Shown here: piece after piece, positions 1 through 13,123 of the stretch
How the letters are laid out: each line of letters starts with the position of its first letter
Numbering within the stretch: position 1 is the first letter of the stretch
Assembly: GCA_914767715.1 (NCBI GenBank)
Contig: OU612066.1
Coordinates: forward strand, 12,717,001-12,777,000
Direction: 5' to 3'
Length of the DNA stretch: 60,000 nucleotides
From: Membranipora membranacea
Lineage: Eukaryota; Bryozoa; Gymnolaemata; Cheilostomatida; Membraniporidae
The notes under the pieces: model-generated
Told to the model about the DNA's origin: nothing
What the model saw: only the letters and a program-made list of their open reading frames with translations
The model's database searches: none
Made by a program: the position numbers and the translations under genes

Positions 1-326
1 CAGTTTTTGGACAGAGACAGACTTGCGATTTAAACCCAACATTAAACATTAAATACCGTGACTTTCATGGGTAGTTTTTAAACCTTAGAGTCACTTCAAA
101 CTCCGATTGTGGTCTGTTGGATACAAACTGTAAATGAGGTTGCCATGTGCAGCATCCTTATCTCCACCCCTGAAGGAAGTGGCCATCAGCGATATGGTTG
201 AACTAGAAACTGTGTTATCACTTGGCGCCAATCTATTTTGATTTTTAGTATGAGTGGCGCAGAAGAAAAGCATCAAGAGCATCGAACTTGAGAATAAAAC
301 AACATAATCAAAACAGAATACTGAGG

Positions 327-3300
327 ATGGTGCCGAATCTATTACTTGCTGGGTTATTCTTCGTCACCTGCTGTCGAACAGGTTAGATATGTATGAATAG
401 TATCACGTAACTTAGGAACATGCTATATTATTGTTCCCCGCTTTGGCAATACTACAAAAGCATAAAATCGACCATTACCGAATATTAAGCAGAGAATTTT
501 GTAGAGATTCTTGTATATGGAGCACCCCAGTCAGGAGGGGAGGGGGAGACAATGGTAGTGAGTATACTACCTGCTCCCAAAAAAAGACAGCTTTAACACT
601 CCCTCTTTATACTTACATGAGCGATTGATCAAACAAACAGAAGTATTATTCTCACAAGATTCCATTTCACCTGCTGAAAAATGTGATAGGGATGTCAATA
701 ATGTATTACACTTGTTATATTTATAATTGATCTGCTATATAACCTCTAGTGGTAAGCCATGGTGAAAGCGAAGACCATACATTCTGCGAAAAAGACAGAA
801 TAGAGGTGGATGTAGGATTCTCAGGGACAATCCATAGTCCCGTCACCATTGACAATACCACAAGAGCTTGTTCACTAGTCATCATCAACAAGAACTTTCC
901 GTCCATGATGATAGAACTTAAGCTGTCAGAATCGGAGTATAACCTCGTCAAAGGGCCGCCCAACGGTCAGCCGTACTTTGAGATCACTGCGGATGAAGGA
1001 GATAAAAACCTTGAGCCTAAGACCACAGAATACTACAGTGGAGAGATCTTTGAAATACGAATCCATCCAAAGAAGGTTATGAGTGAATTTACACTCACCT
1101 TAGGAGGTAATAAATAAAACATGAGGTTTGAATTGGAAGTGTTACCTGCAATAAAGGGGTTCAATGTCTCATTATGTCCTGTGACAAATTTTGGAACATT
1201 CAATTCAGAACCGATAACTAACTTTTTAACAGCCAGTTTTCACTTAATTAAATATATTATTATGACTCAGCAATAGCGGTGATCTATTGGATAAGTGCCT
1301 CTTTGGGTAATGAATCACAAAAATGTATTATCACTTGTGTTTGTTTTGATGAGGTCTACCCTTTTTATAAATTCTGTTTCAGCATTTCCTGTTCACATTA
1401 TAAAGGAGGGAGAAAAGTGGAGCATTACTGACAATCCAATTGCATACCTTTCCTCCACAGCGGGATTTATATCAAAGAATCCAGACCTAGACAAAGAGAC
1501 ACTAAACACTACTTTAGGTAACCGCACAGTTGAGGGAAACGTATCACTTATTGACTTTCCACTAACCTCCACAAAAGTGATAATCAATTTGGAAGTGAAC
1601 TTTGGAGAATCGACCGACTGTTCTCAGGACGACCGCGAACAGACAGACTTACCTGAGGGAGCGAGCCAGTTAGTTCTATCGTTGCAGAGCTTCCATGATG
1701 TTTACAGGGATTTAAAGTATACTTGTCACGAAAAACTGCCTGATATAGAAGTTGACGTCATTGGTAGTCCGAATGAAACTCTGTTCATTGTATATGAAGT
1801 CTTTAACCCGAGGCCTGGCTATGGATTTACTCTTCGCTACCAATGTAAGAAGTGGCATGCTTCAATTCAAAATATATTTTGAATGTTAAGTGCATTATGA
1901 TAACACCTGGATTTGATTCTATATTTGCTGTTGTAAATGGCCAAAGTATGTTGCCTCTCTCGAGGGGACCCCAGCTCAGTGCTCAGCACCCAGCGCTCAG
2001 CGATCAGTGCTCATACTTACATCATTGACATTCAGCAAGTCCTTTCTTGATATATAGTCAACCACTGAGGGCCTTAATTTTCCCTTAGTTATGAGTTTGC
2101 TTTGTTTGGAGTTGGGAACAAACGCTAAATAAGATCTTGTGCACAGTTTCCCTCACATTCAGCCAGGCTGGCTCAAAACCTGCCATGCTAGCTGGAATGT
2201 TAAACAAGGAAAGGGGCGAGTAGCTCAGTGACTCAGTAACTCAGTAACTGCGTAAGCTCAGTAACTCAGTTGGCTGTGGTAACGAGAATAATACCAAGAA
2301 AGAAAACATTTGTTATGTTATGAACACCTACATAATTTCTTTTCATGGTATAGAGTCATGTATTGTTATTATTTTCACTCTCTTCTTCCAGTGCAAAGTT
2401 GTAACTATGATGATCATATCTACAATATCACAGTAAAAGAAGAGGACAGTCATAAGTTTTTCGTCAACTGTAAACATAACACTCAGCAACGCAATGACGT
2501 TGTGTCGTTCTGCAGTGATACAACATGGCGCCCTCCACTACTGACCTGTGAGACTAGACCCCACACTCATACTGATGAAGGACCGGACAAGGTCATCTCG
2601 ACAGTTATCATACTGAGCAGTGTAACAGGAGTTCTAGTAGCTATACTTGTAGGATTCATCATCTTCATAGTGGTGATAAAAATGAGGTAAGTTTATAATA
2701 CAGATAAACAGCACAATACATTACATTGGAAATGCGTGAAGCGCACCCATATTTTTCCCATTTCTTTGAATTACAAGAAAGAAAAATGAGGATAGAATAA
2801 AGACAAACGGGCACTTGTCTTAGTGGTTTGGAGAGGAAGAGGAAGTGGTATACGATTTTGGTGCTGTTAATTTGTGGAGAGCGGATTTCAACCAGTTTCA
2901 AATCACCAAGCCAAACTTGAGATGCCAGATTGTCTCTAACCTGCTTCGAGCCTTGATGGATTAACCCTCTGGGAAGCTACCAGGAATTTTCAAACTGGCA
3001 GAGGCATACAGATCATCACTGTGGGCAGAAAATGTTAACAAACTGCATACTCAGCTGTTTTTGCATCAGCTTTGGAGTCGTATAAACCTAACACTAGAGC
3101 TTGACAGTCTGAAACAACCAGTGACCAATGTTATCTGCGTGGACTTCTCAACTCAAGAGAGATGGTAGTGAATTAAGTGATGAGACAAAGCATACACAGA
3201 GTGCTCAAATCTACTTATGACGCCTATACCTTAGACCTACTTAAGTTCAAAAAGTGAAGTTGATTCGGTAGAAGTGAAACTGCTGCAACACGGTGTTTTC

Positions 3301-5135
3301 TACTGCACACCAAACCTTCAACCTTTAAGAAAAAGAATTTAGATACTAGTGACTAACGGAACCAAGCATACTGCAGTAGAATTGTTATACTGCACAGATA
3401 GAGTGTTATGTACCGTTGTACTTTCAGAAGTAAACTAGTAGATTTTTCAGAAAAACACCTGAAACATGCTTGCCAAGTATTCTAAATTCAAAAGTGGGAG
3501 ATATACAGTATATACAGTACAATATACAGTGATACTGCACCGCATTGCTTCGAGGGAGCGAAGCACCCGAGCGATCCACCTGGGACTTACATGCCCTCAC
3601 TTTGTCAATGTCCAGTATAATTCAGGTCCAATGTCCAGGTAAACTTGTTAACATTATTGAATAGCACAATTCATTTTAATTTTGTGTGCAAAGACCTTAC
3701 CAGTAACTCATCGTCAAGTGCTTGGATAGTTACTAAAAAATTGCGATAGGGCTGTTTTCTCTCATATCTTGAGGAAATAATGAGAAATACAAAAAGTGGG
3801 AAGTGGGCAGAAGTGGGTGTGGAAATTTGGAGGGCCCCACCTAAATATGGAAACTTGGTAAGTATGATCTGAAATAACACTACATAATGTGACTATACGT
3901 TTCTCGGTCACCAATACTCTAGTTTGAGGGCATAATTTGCTGATGAGTTGGATTAGGTGTCAGTCCATTCTTAACCTCCGATTTTTGCTATGGCGCAACT
4001 AGAGTTTGTTTCCTTGAAGATTTGTCCTCCTACAATAATGTTAGAGTGAGGAAAGCAATGACGACTCCACAAAAATGAAAAGTTTTATGTCGCACACAAA
4101 AACCTTCCATTTCCTCCAAAACAACATATTTCATTTTTATTCATAAACAATCAGCAGCTTTAAGTGTGATTGGGCGTGAAATGATATTTGTGAAGGAGAG
4201 AATGGGAATTTAGTCGAACTGTTTATGTTTTGCAGGGAGAGAGCAAGAAGGAGAAGGAGAGCGGCGGAGGAGAATAGAAGAAGGTCTCTAAGAGTAGGCA
4301 GAGATAACCGTAAGTCACCTTATTCATATCACAAAATATATGTTTTAACTGTCAGAACTTGATCTGGCAAGAATATAAAGAAAAGCACCAATGTAGTAGA
4401 GTGAAAAACTTAGCATACCTGTAACACGAAGACACATCAATTTTATCAACTGTATTTGTGTCTGTCTCATTTTAACCGGCCTCACCATTCGACAAGTCAT
4501 CCATGAAAGAAAGGCCTACAAAACCAGTTACCACTTATCACTTCTCTAAAAATATTAAATATGCTTTACTTTATAATCATGCCACGCAAAACACCTACAA
4601 CTTGCTAGAGCTTGTGAAAAATTCCCGTAATGCAATTTTCTGAGTACCAAGGGAGATCAGTACAATTGAATTAACACATAAGAGTTTGACCTGAACTTCC
4701 TAGAACTTCCAGGCTAATTTTGCGTTGCATTTAACCCATGATAGTAGTGTGTGGTTACCAAAAACACAAGTAATTTAATATATGTTTGAGGTAGTAACTG
4801 TTTTGATGCCATAAGAGCGGATAACTTGAGTTTCAGGAAATGGTCATTTTCGTGTAATGTGACTGTGATTGTTCACGTAAGTACACTCTGTCTATGCGAC
4901 TGTGAGTTCAACTACTAAAAATTTGTTGCAACTCCGCATGAATTTTTACTAGCCTGTGGAAAACATTTCAAAGCTGTATTTGGAAATCCCATAAGGAAAT
5001 CATAAGTATTGTGACTTTTATTTTCATTTTTTTACAGCTATAATACGGAATGGAGATGTTATTGAGCTGTATACACCTTTAGAAGTCTACCATGTCAACT
5101 CAGCGAACAAAGCCGAGGAGATACAGGCAGGGTGA
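327..5135 (+). CDS. Type I membrane protein with two CUB-like domains and a sushi/CCP domain
   Basis: Six exons join in frame: 327-381, 750-1106, 1383-1844, 2392-2686, 4236-4309 and 5038-5135 (446 codons plus TGA), all with GT-AG borders. Exon 1 from ATG 327 encodes a signal peptide (MVPNLLLAGLFFVTCC). Exons 2 and 3 each encode a divergent CUB-like domain (about residues 19-137 and 138-291; exon 2 carries a GTIHSP motif). Exon 4 encodes a four-cysteine sushi/CCP module ending TTWRPPLLTC, then one transmembrane segment (about 362-387). Exons 5-6 give a short cytoplasmic tail, first very arginine-rich (RERARRRRRAAEE), then with a possible YxxPhi endocytosis signal (YTPL). By family knowledge, CUB and CCP modules bind proteins or glycans outside the cell, as in complement-type and adhesion receptors. 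The ligand is unknown. The splice model is strong because every phase agrees; the domain names are weaker because the CUBs are divergent. Confidence 0.75.
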
Positions 5136-7970
5136 AGTAATTGATTGACCAACATTGAGCCAACGAAGCAATAGCTGATTAGAAGTATGATACAGCTATT
5201 CGCAGATGGATAATGCATAATACTGGGCAAACATTTCAACATAGAGAAAGATTGTGTGCACATTCTATCTCTTATAAATCGCGGATAACACTGCCGCTGA
5301 ACGTCAGGGAGTCAATCAACGAATAGCCATAAGATGAGCAAAAACATGCGACCAGTACTGGGCGCTGTGCATGTGCCGATATAACTAAATTCTAAGCCTT
5401 GTAACGCGGCCACGGTTTTTGGGTTGTGTGTCCCGAAACCGAAAATCCTAAAAACGTGGCCGCTTGACAAGGTTAACTAAATTGAGAACTGTAGCCCGAT
5501 ACTATACTAATACTATACTATACAAAACTAATAGCTAGAGTATATATTATTTAAACAAGAGCATTGGCTGCTCTGAGAGGTAAACAATCGCATAGTATTC
5601 TGAAACAAATCCTTGTTTTTATATTCAATCATTTAGGAGCTGTGCAAAGTTGCCTCCCATGAATTAATTGCACATTTGGCAGCTCCGCTTTTTTTTATTT
5701 CCCATTCCATGTACATAAAAAATGTAAAGTATCAAAGACTAAACATGTGTATCATTTAAGTTTTCACGTCAGACATAGTACTAGCATATGCATATGCGAG
5801 GCTATAACTGCATAATTCTATTTGCAGCTTTCTTCTTAGTATCATGCAACATCAGTAAATTTTATCTCTGAATTTTGGCGTAGTGATTTATTGCAACCAA
5901 TTGGGCATAGATTTTGTCCCCATGTAGATCTATGAGAACAACAACATCTAGCTAGATAATATCTACTGTGATAAAGTTAAATACACATCAGTGATAGTAT
6001 CTATCTCAAGACCAGATATTGACAGCGTATATTTATTATTTATTTATTTATTGGATTAGATCAAGTCTGCTCCAACTGAGCGACATATGAGTTGCTCACT
6101 ACTCTAGTGACACGCCGCCTGCATTGGTTTTCAAGATGAACAAAAATTTGCTACCTCTGTTGATTTGTTTTCCTAGACTAATAGAGTATCAAAGCTCAAA
6201 CTAAGATATTATATAATATGGGTAAATAAGATACTCTGATTCTTAATTTGGCAATCATTATTAGGTCAGGCTTGTGTCCTTTACACTTACCTACGCTCAT
6301 TTTACTTTTATTCAAATTTAAGCTCTGTTGCTGATACTGGCAAACACTATAGACTGAAAACTGAAGGAGTTAATTAGAAAATTGGCCTTCCAGCAGTCAC
6401 AGCTAGTGTCAACGTTTGAAATGCATGGATTGACTTTGCAGAGTTTTCTGGGTTATGCTGATATGAAAAAACTTGGTTTCTAGCACTCCAGCATCCCAAG
6501 CGAGAAATAAAGACAGTTTTGACCTCCCAGCAGCAGTGGAAGTGCTTGAACCCATTTCACCACGTTTGCTAAGTGCTATATATTGGTAAGAGAAGTGGCT
6601 TTCAGTGATATTTGACGATTCGCTCAGAATTGCATCGAATTGGCTGCTACCTGTTTGTTTTCGAGTATCCTCTCCACTTGAAACCACCGGGTCCGCAATG
6701 AATGAATATATTACTGTATATATACATTGTTCTACACTAGTGGATATATTCCTGTCTGTGTATTTAATACAGGTACCAACATTTAGGCCTAAGGTAAGAT
6801 GAGACAGGTGATGGAATCATAGAGTTCAAAGAAGCAAAGTTTCTATGGCCTTAGAGACCTTGACACACAAGTTGATAGGCAATCCTATATTGACCTTCAC
6901 AAAGGTTGGATATACGCTTACCGCTCAGCAATCACGGGTCTATTCGAATCACCAAATATCAAGGAATTTGCTCAAGGAAGTTATGTCTATAAACAAATTT
7001 GATGGATTCTTTTTCATTTCCATTTTTTTGCACCAGGTAAATAAAAGGCAAAAAGTGCAATATTTATGCTAAGATCAAATAAAATAATAAATCAATAAAA
7101 AAATTATAGTAGAGGTGAATTCATAAATAAGCTTATGTCATATCATATATGTAGATTTGGGGCCAATTGTGAGATTGAGGACCTGATCAAAGGCATTCTT
7201 CAATAAATATTTCTATATTTGAGCAAAAATATGCAGCACACTGCTGATAAATTGAAAAATAAACTGTTGGGTGCCAAAGCATCCCGAATGTTAAGAATTC
7301 TGGCACACTGGATCAACAAACACCATCAAAGGACGTCATTTTGCTTCGATAAGGAAGTAAATAAATACACTAATAGCCATAATTGGGTAAATAAATGATC
7401 AAATATAGACACGATTGAGTAGAAAATCAAACAATTATGGACATGATTGGTAAAAAATAAAAATCATACACAGAATTACCAGTAAAGAGGAATCTAGTGT
7501 AGGCAGCACCGAACTATACAAATCAGATATAAGGCATAAAGCTAGCACCATGGCTCGTATCATTTGTCTACTGGTCATATCAACTTTGGGAAGAGTAAAG
7601 AGTGCTAATTGAAAAAAACCAACTGCAGAAAGACACTATTTTAGACTATGTCACAAAAAGTCATTATAGTATATAATAGTAACTCGTATTGATATGTTTT
7701 TAAGTAAATAGAACATTTTCAAGTGATGACACTGATTTGGGTATTTGAGAGCACCGTCATTACAATTTTGGCATCAGTTACAATAAAACAGTAAAGGTAA
7801 TGGTACAATACTAGTTTCTAAGAAACAAATTGAGATTAATGCTCTCCTGGCATATTGAGGGCACAACTTAAAACACAAGTTATAAAAATAAAGGTCTTGT
7901 ACACATGAATATGCATTAGCCGATGCTTAGAACGAAGGACGATAGCTTATTTGAACCACCTATTAAACAC
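5136..7970. other. Intergenic region between the convergent CUB/sushi and carrier genes
   Basis: I see no convincing exon here. The region is AT-rich and includes the 3' flank of both genes, which converge on it. It holds one hairpin insertion (5392-5473, listed separately) and a short TTTA-type simple repeat near 6030-6050. Confidence 0.6.
5392..5473. mobile_element. Hairpin insertion element (TAGCC/CGCGGCCACG family) with 10-bp direct repeats
   Basis: Arms 5397-5420 and 5450-5472 are near-perfect inverted copies (CCTTGT..GCGGCCACG against CGTGGCCGC..ACAAGG) around a loop of about 30 nt. The insert is flanked by a perfect 10-bp direct repeat, taactaaatt, at 5382-5391 and 5474-5483, as expected of a target-site duplication. 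The same arm sequence recurs at 17655 and 42908. Confidence 0.75.
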
Positions 7971-10900
7971 TTAGAATGCTCTGTGAGTCACGTGGGCAGT
8001 AGTTTGGATATCCTCGAAGAAAGCGTCTGTGTTTTTGTTGTAGGTCTTTGGCGTGATAAGATATTTAATACTTAGCGGCAGGAGGGTCAGAGCTCCCAGC
8101 AGCTGTACACCGCCCGCTGTGTATAACCCAGCTCGAGCGTTCACCTCGACTTGTAAGTATGCTATAAATAGAAATGACGATTGTTAAAATCTTAGACGAA
8201 ATCATAGATAACATTCCTGGAAGAATTAGGGGGTGGATGTTGTCATCATTGCAACACAATTTGGGACTAAGTGAATATTGCAGTTAAGACAGAGACTATA
8301 GATATATCTATAGTCTCTGGTTAAGATGCTAGGTCATACCATTATGATGCTTGGGTAAGGGGTTAAAAGCTGGGCCATAAGTGCCACTGTTGATAATGGA
8401 AACACGTGTTTTCAGTCTTCAAATAATGTGTCTGTTGATTCGTGTTACAAGCTTGCTTTGGATGGCTTATCAATGAATTATCTTTCTACGTTTGTTGGGC
8501 TTATCATCTAATGTATTTGGCAGCAAAACTTGTCACGTAACTTACATGCAATGTAAGGGAAGACAATTCCACCGATTCCCTCAACAAATGTGACGATCAT
8601 GAACATGACGACTGCCATAGAGGGGCTGGTGACCTCCATACCAGCTCCGAACACTGAGGAGATGTACATAGCTTTGAAGAATCCAGCAAACGCCATCAGC
8701 ATATAGAAGTTATCTACAAGGTTAGAGTATAATAATATTATTGAATAGTCCTATAGGGCCTGTAAAGGAGGTGAGATGCTCACCTGTCAAACAGCAATAA
8801 CATGTGTCAAACATGTGTTTGGGTTCTATAATCAATAATACCTGCGACATTTGGAGCAAACTTCGGCCCAATAATTTGGTGTACGCCCCACGAGAAGCTG
8901 ATAAGAGCCCTTTATTTACACAGGAAGATGTTGATAGCATCCTTATGGTACATTACGGCATGATATTATATCAACACGATCGAAAGTGGTGACCTCTGCC
9001 CCACATCCACATCATTTATGGATATCTTTTACTATAATCAAACAGGAAAGTGAAAAACACCATAACGGATGTTACACAGGAGCTTTAAACTTTTAAAGTA
9101 CGTCATGATGTGTTCGAATAAATTGCCCAATGATAACAAAGAAGTAACTGTGACAGCTTTCTCATAACTTACCGACATTGGGGCAAGACATGAAGAGGAA
9201 GGTGATAGCTGCCGATCCGATGGCAGCGCACACAAACATGAACGATGAGCTGAATGCAGCAAACTTTGTAACCACCATATGTATAATACCAGTAACCAGC
9301 TGAGATATCCCAAGAACTGTCAAACCTGGAAAAGGAACGACACAAATATAATTTGTAACCGATTTGAAGAATTGAAACTTACTATGATACAGATTGGTTT
9401 TATCAAGGAGATTTCTTTTAAATTTTTTCAGGTTATAAGATTAATGTCATATCTCAAACCTCAAAAAGTTACAACTCTCATGCCACCATGACTTTTGATG
9501 ATGTAACAAAAAATGGCTCCCTTACTGATGTATTCCAATGGCTGATTATAATGATGATCATTAAGTGTCAGATTTCCTTAGTTTGTAAGCCTACAGGTAG
9601 CAAGCAGGCTAATTAGACTAGATGGGGGAAACAGTAGTCAGGAAGCTGCATAATTTTTATTTTTGACCTTTAATTTTAAGTCGCTTTTCTGCTGAATCAT
9701 GACTATTTATCATCAACCGGCCTACATGTTGACAACTGGAAGTAAATAGGTAAAATCTACCTTAATCCAAGGATTATAACGGCTTATCTAAGAGCAGGAT
9801 AACATTCATGCATCATCTTAGCCACAGTCATTTGTGACATGACAACTCCCATCCTTTAAACCACGATTACACAAGCGAAATGCTTACCGAACACAAATTC
9901 TGCGTCAGTGTAGCCTAGGTTTGTCCTGCAGTAATCACCTATGATACTGTTGTATGATATGAATCCTCCAGTGGTGATGAAGGCAGTTACAAGGAAGTTC
10001 ACAGCCTGGAAATAAGACATGAGATTATACACATGATGTCAGCGGCTATGACATAGAAGACAGATCACAGTAGACATAATTATAGGGTGAGCAGCTCAAA
10101 GTGTGTTATGAATCTGAGTCAATATGTAGAGCCAATCGCTTGATGACACATTTCTCAATTCTAAAGTGCGACATGAATACATCATAGACGGTAGTAATTA
10201 AATGATGAAAACTTTAAGTCATGTTTAACCATATATGGCAAGGTTTTGATTGTAAACTTACCGGTGGTGATTTGAAGACATCTTTGATGGTAAGCTTGGC
10301 GATATGCTTCTCATCTATGAGTTCAGCTATGCTCTTGCCATGCTCGTTCTCAACAACATTGAAAAGCGTAGATCTTTTATCCTTCTCGGTCACAGCTGCA
10401 GCTTTCTGAAATATTTCATAAATATTCAAAATGTTAATAAGTTGTTTACATTTAGGAACACTACAAATGCTTTCCTTCATGGAACCAAGACTGCATGGTT
10501 AATCATCGATGAGCAATATAATACATATAGCAATACCAATATAGCGCAGAAATCTTGAGGAAGAAATCAACAGTACATTTGTTATATTTTGGTAATTAAA
10601 TTAACATAAAACTATGATGATTAATTTTTTCTAGCAGGAAAACTAACCTCAACGTCCCCATCGTTACTGTTCTGTTCCTCTTGTCTGTGTTTAGCCAGAT
10701 TATCCATGAGTTTAGCGACAGATGGGCTTTTCTTCATTGAGTCCTTGGCCAATGACAGATCGGAGTAGCTAGAGACGGGACTGAGGCTGCTGCCGGAGGC
10801 TGATGTGGTCTCTGTTGATGAGTAGGAGAGGACTGAAGAGTCCTCCTCGGATTGGTCCTCGATAACAGCCACTGGCAGGGATTTGATGGATCCATTGGCC

Positions 10901-13123
10901 GCGAAGCTTTCATTATTAAACTGATGATATTTCTCTGATCCATCCTTATACAAACTTTTCTCACAGATTCGTGGTAGCTGATAAATACCTTGTTTGTGAC
11001 CTGTAAAATAGAGGTGGGATTATTAATTAAAATTTTTCTCAGAGCACCTGTCTCATCCAACATAATTCATAATAACAAAATTTAAATGCTACTTTGCACG
11101 TATATTGCAGGGTTACCAAATCACACTTGCCTCGCGACAAGGCTAAATTTACACCTACACACCAACCATGATGACATAGCCCATTAAAAAAAAATTAACC
11201 ACTAAATTTTCCCAAATTAGGTTTCCTTAGAACACTAACCTTTGATTTTAAGATTAAAGCGTGCAGTTATCGAGGTGGACCTTGCTCGCTTCTCCTTTTC
11301 CTTACAAGGATCGTCATCTTCTTCCTCCGGTTCCTCAGATGTTTCCTTGTTTGCGAATATAAATCCAGAGATGAGGCTGGTGGACATGATGCTTGCGCAG
11401 ATTAGGAAAGTGAACTCAAATCCCATAGCCTTCATTGTCTCACCTGCAAAAAGACAACATGCCAGCTGATTAAAAACAATCGACTAATTAACAGATCCTG
11501 CAGGTGCTATGGTGAGTCAAATTCAACTTGTACTGTTAATGTTATGAAAAATATATTGAGGGTTCCAAACTTGGCTGCACCTATTGACAGTTATAGTAGC
11601 CAAAACACATAAGGGTTCAAGCTGTATGGTAAAGCAAACTTTCATCATCAACTTTTGTGTATGTTTGTTGCCTTTTCCCATAGAATTTATATAATATAAT
11701 AATAATAATATAATATAATAATAATAATAATAATTTTTCTCCCAGCTAGGGAAGACAATTCTACTCTTTCACGTAAATTCTAGCTGGGCTGAATGCCAAA
11801 GAAATAATCTTATCTTAAATCATCAGACTGATGGTGGATAGTGTAACTGGTTTGAGATGTAACAGTGAACACCAACCACCTTTTCTTATCAGAACGCTAG
11901 ATTAGGTGACTTCACAGAAATTTGTGTTTACGTTGACCCATGCACATCCAGGGTAAGATGGCATAACTATGGTTCAATATGGTCCAAAGTTTCTTTTATA
12001 TTGTGAAGAGTGTGGAAAGAGTCATAAGCTAAAGCGCAACAAAAACAAAGATTGTCCCAAATCATTCTTTCGAACAAAGAATGGTATGAGTAAGTTGTAA
12101 CAACGTGAATCATGTCTCAGAAACAGAGGGTTTACGATGTAACTTCAATTTTGGCACAATACATTTGAAATGACAGAATCACTTACCAACGATTTGTGGG
12201 GTTATCATGACTCCGATATTCTGACAGACAGTTATAGCAGCATATGGGGCCAGCTGCCGACCAGGGAAGTACTTGCCGAGTATCGAGTACGTAGCAGTAT
12301 TAGAAAAGGCAGATCCGAGACCTACATAAAAATGTAAATACAAACTTATAAAACTGCAGTCTACAAATCCATAAGAGTATTAAATCCAGCAAATATATTA
12401 AAGTTTTATTTTAGAAAGTTTTAGCAAGAATAATGTTGCAATTACTGTTAATGAAATAATTGTTTCAATATTCTAGAGCCCATATCAAAGATTGCTAAGA
12501 GGCATACCGGTGACTGCTCCGTTAGCGAGGATACCCTGCCATGCCTTAGTAGTGAAGGCAGTACCAGCCATCCCAGCAGCTGTCATCAGCGCTCCAATGA
12601 TCTGAGACCATCGCTCTCCGATCTTCCTTGTCAGTAAAACTGCCGGCAGCGCTGAAAAAAAGAGAGGCGGAAATAAGAATCATTATCTCTCAAGTATAAG
12701 ATTGATTTATTGTCTGGTTTCTTTACCTGCAATAATCTCAGGCTGGTTTCAGTATGGTGGAAAGTTTTTAAATGAGACATCTACTTAAGTGCCAAAGAAA
12801 TCATATATGTCATGCAATCAAGATTCTGTTTTCACTCAAGAAAATAAAATGTGCTAAGATTTAAGAGAATCTCATAGATCATAACCATTAAAACTTTATA
12901 ATGTCTAAAGCAGCTAGAACATACCTGCAAGATTAGCTACTGATAGCTGAACGGATCCAATATTTGATGAGAGCTGTCGGTCGCTGTATTGATCATTATA
13001 ATATATGGCAAATAACGACAGCGTTCCTGATATAAATCCAGCTCTGAGCATTTGTACAAAACAAACGGCTACCAATATCACCCATTTAAAAGACGGGCTC
13101 TTCATACAGTCACAACAACCCAT
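7971..13123 (-). CDS. MFS carrier, monocarboxylate transporter (SLC16)-like
   Basis: Minus-strand exons: 13123-12925, 12651-12508, 12321-12187, 11443-11240, 11000-10648, 10405-10262, 10005-9888, 9325-9173, about 8910-8842, 8713-8546 and 8161-7971 (stop TAA), giving about 625 aa. The start MGCCDCMKSP leads into TM1. The TM2-3 loop has the MFS-type TRKIGERW motif, and TM4-5 has GLGSAFSN..ILGKYFPGRQLA, close to the YF..R.LA pattern of SLC16. The two six-helix halves are separated by a long hydrophilic, Ser/Glu-rich loop (about 220 residues, exons 4-6), and the tail ends THRAF. The typical MCT TM1 signature DGGWGW is absent, so the substrate cannot be assigned. Phases agree everywhere except into exon 9, where the only nearby AG acceptors leave the frame one base out (see findings). 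The gene converges on the CUB/sushi gene. Confidence 0.75.
8290..8319. mobile_element. 30-bp perfect palindrome (CAGAGACTATAG family) with 7-bp direct repeats
   Basis: The 30 bases read the same on both strands. They are flanked by gttaaga at 8283-8289 and 8320-8326. The insertion lies in the last intron of the SLC16-like gene. A near-identical copy lies at 29749-29780. Confidence 0.8.
11688..11734. repeat. AAT/ATA microsatellite
   Basis: About 47 bp of ATA/AAT repeats in the carrier gene's third intron. No other feature is visible around it. Confidence 0.85.

Noticed and set aside
10214-10558. Plus-strand frames of 62-84 codons
   Set aside because: They are antisense shadows of the carrier gene's exon 6.
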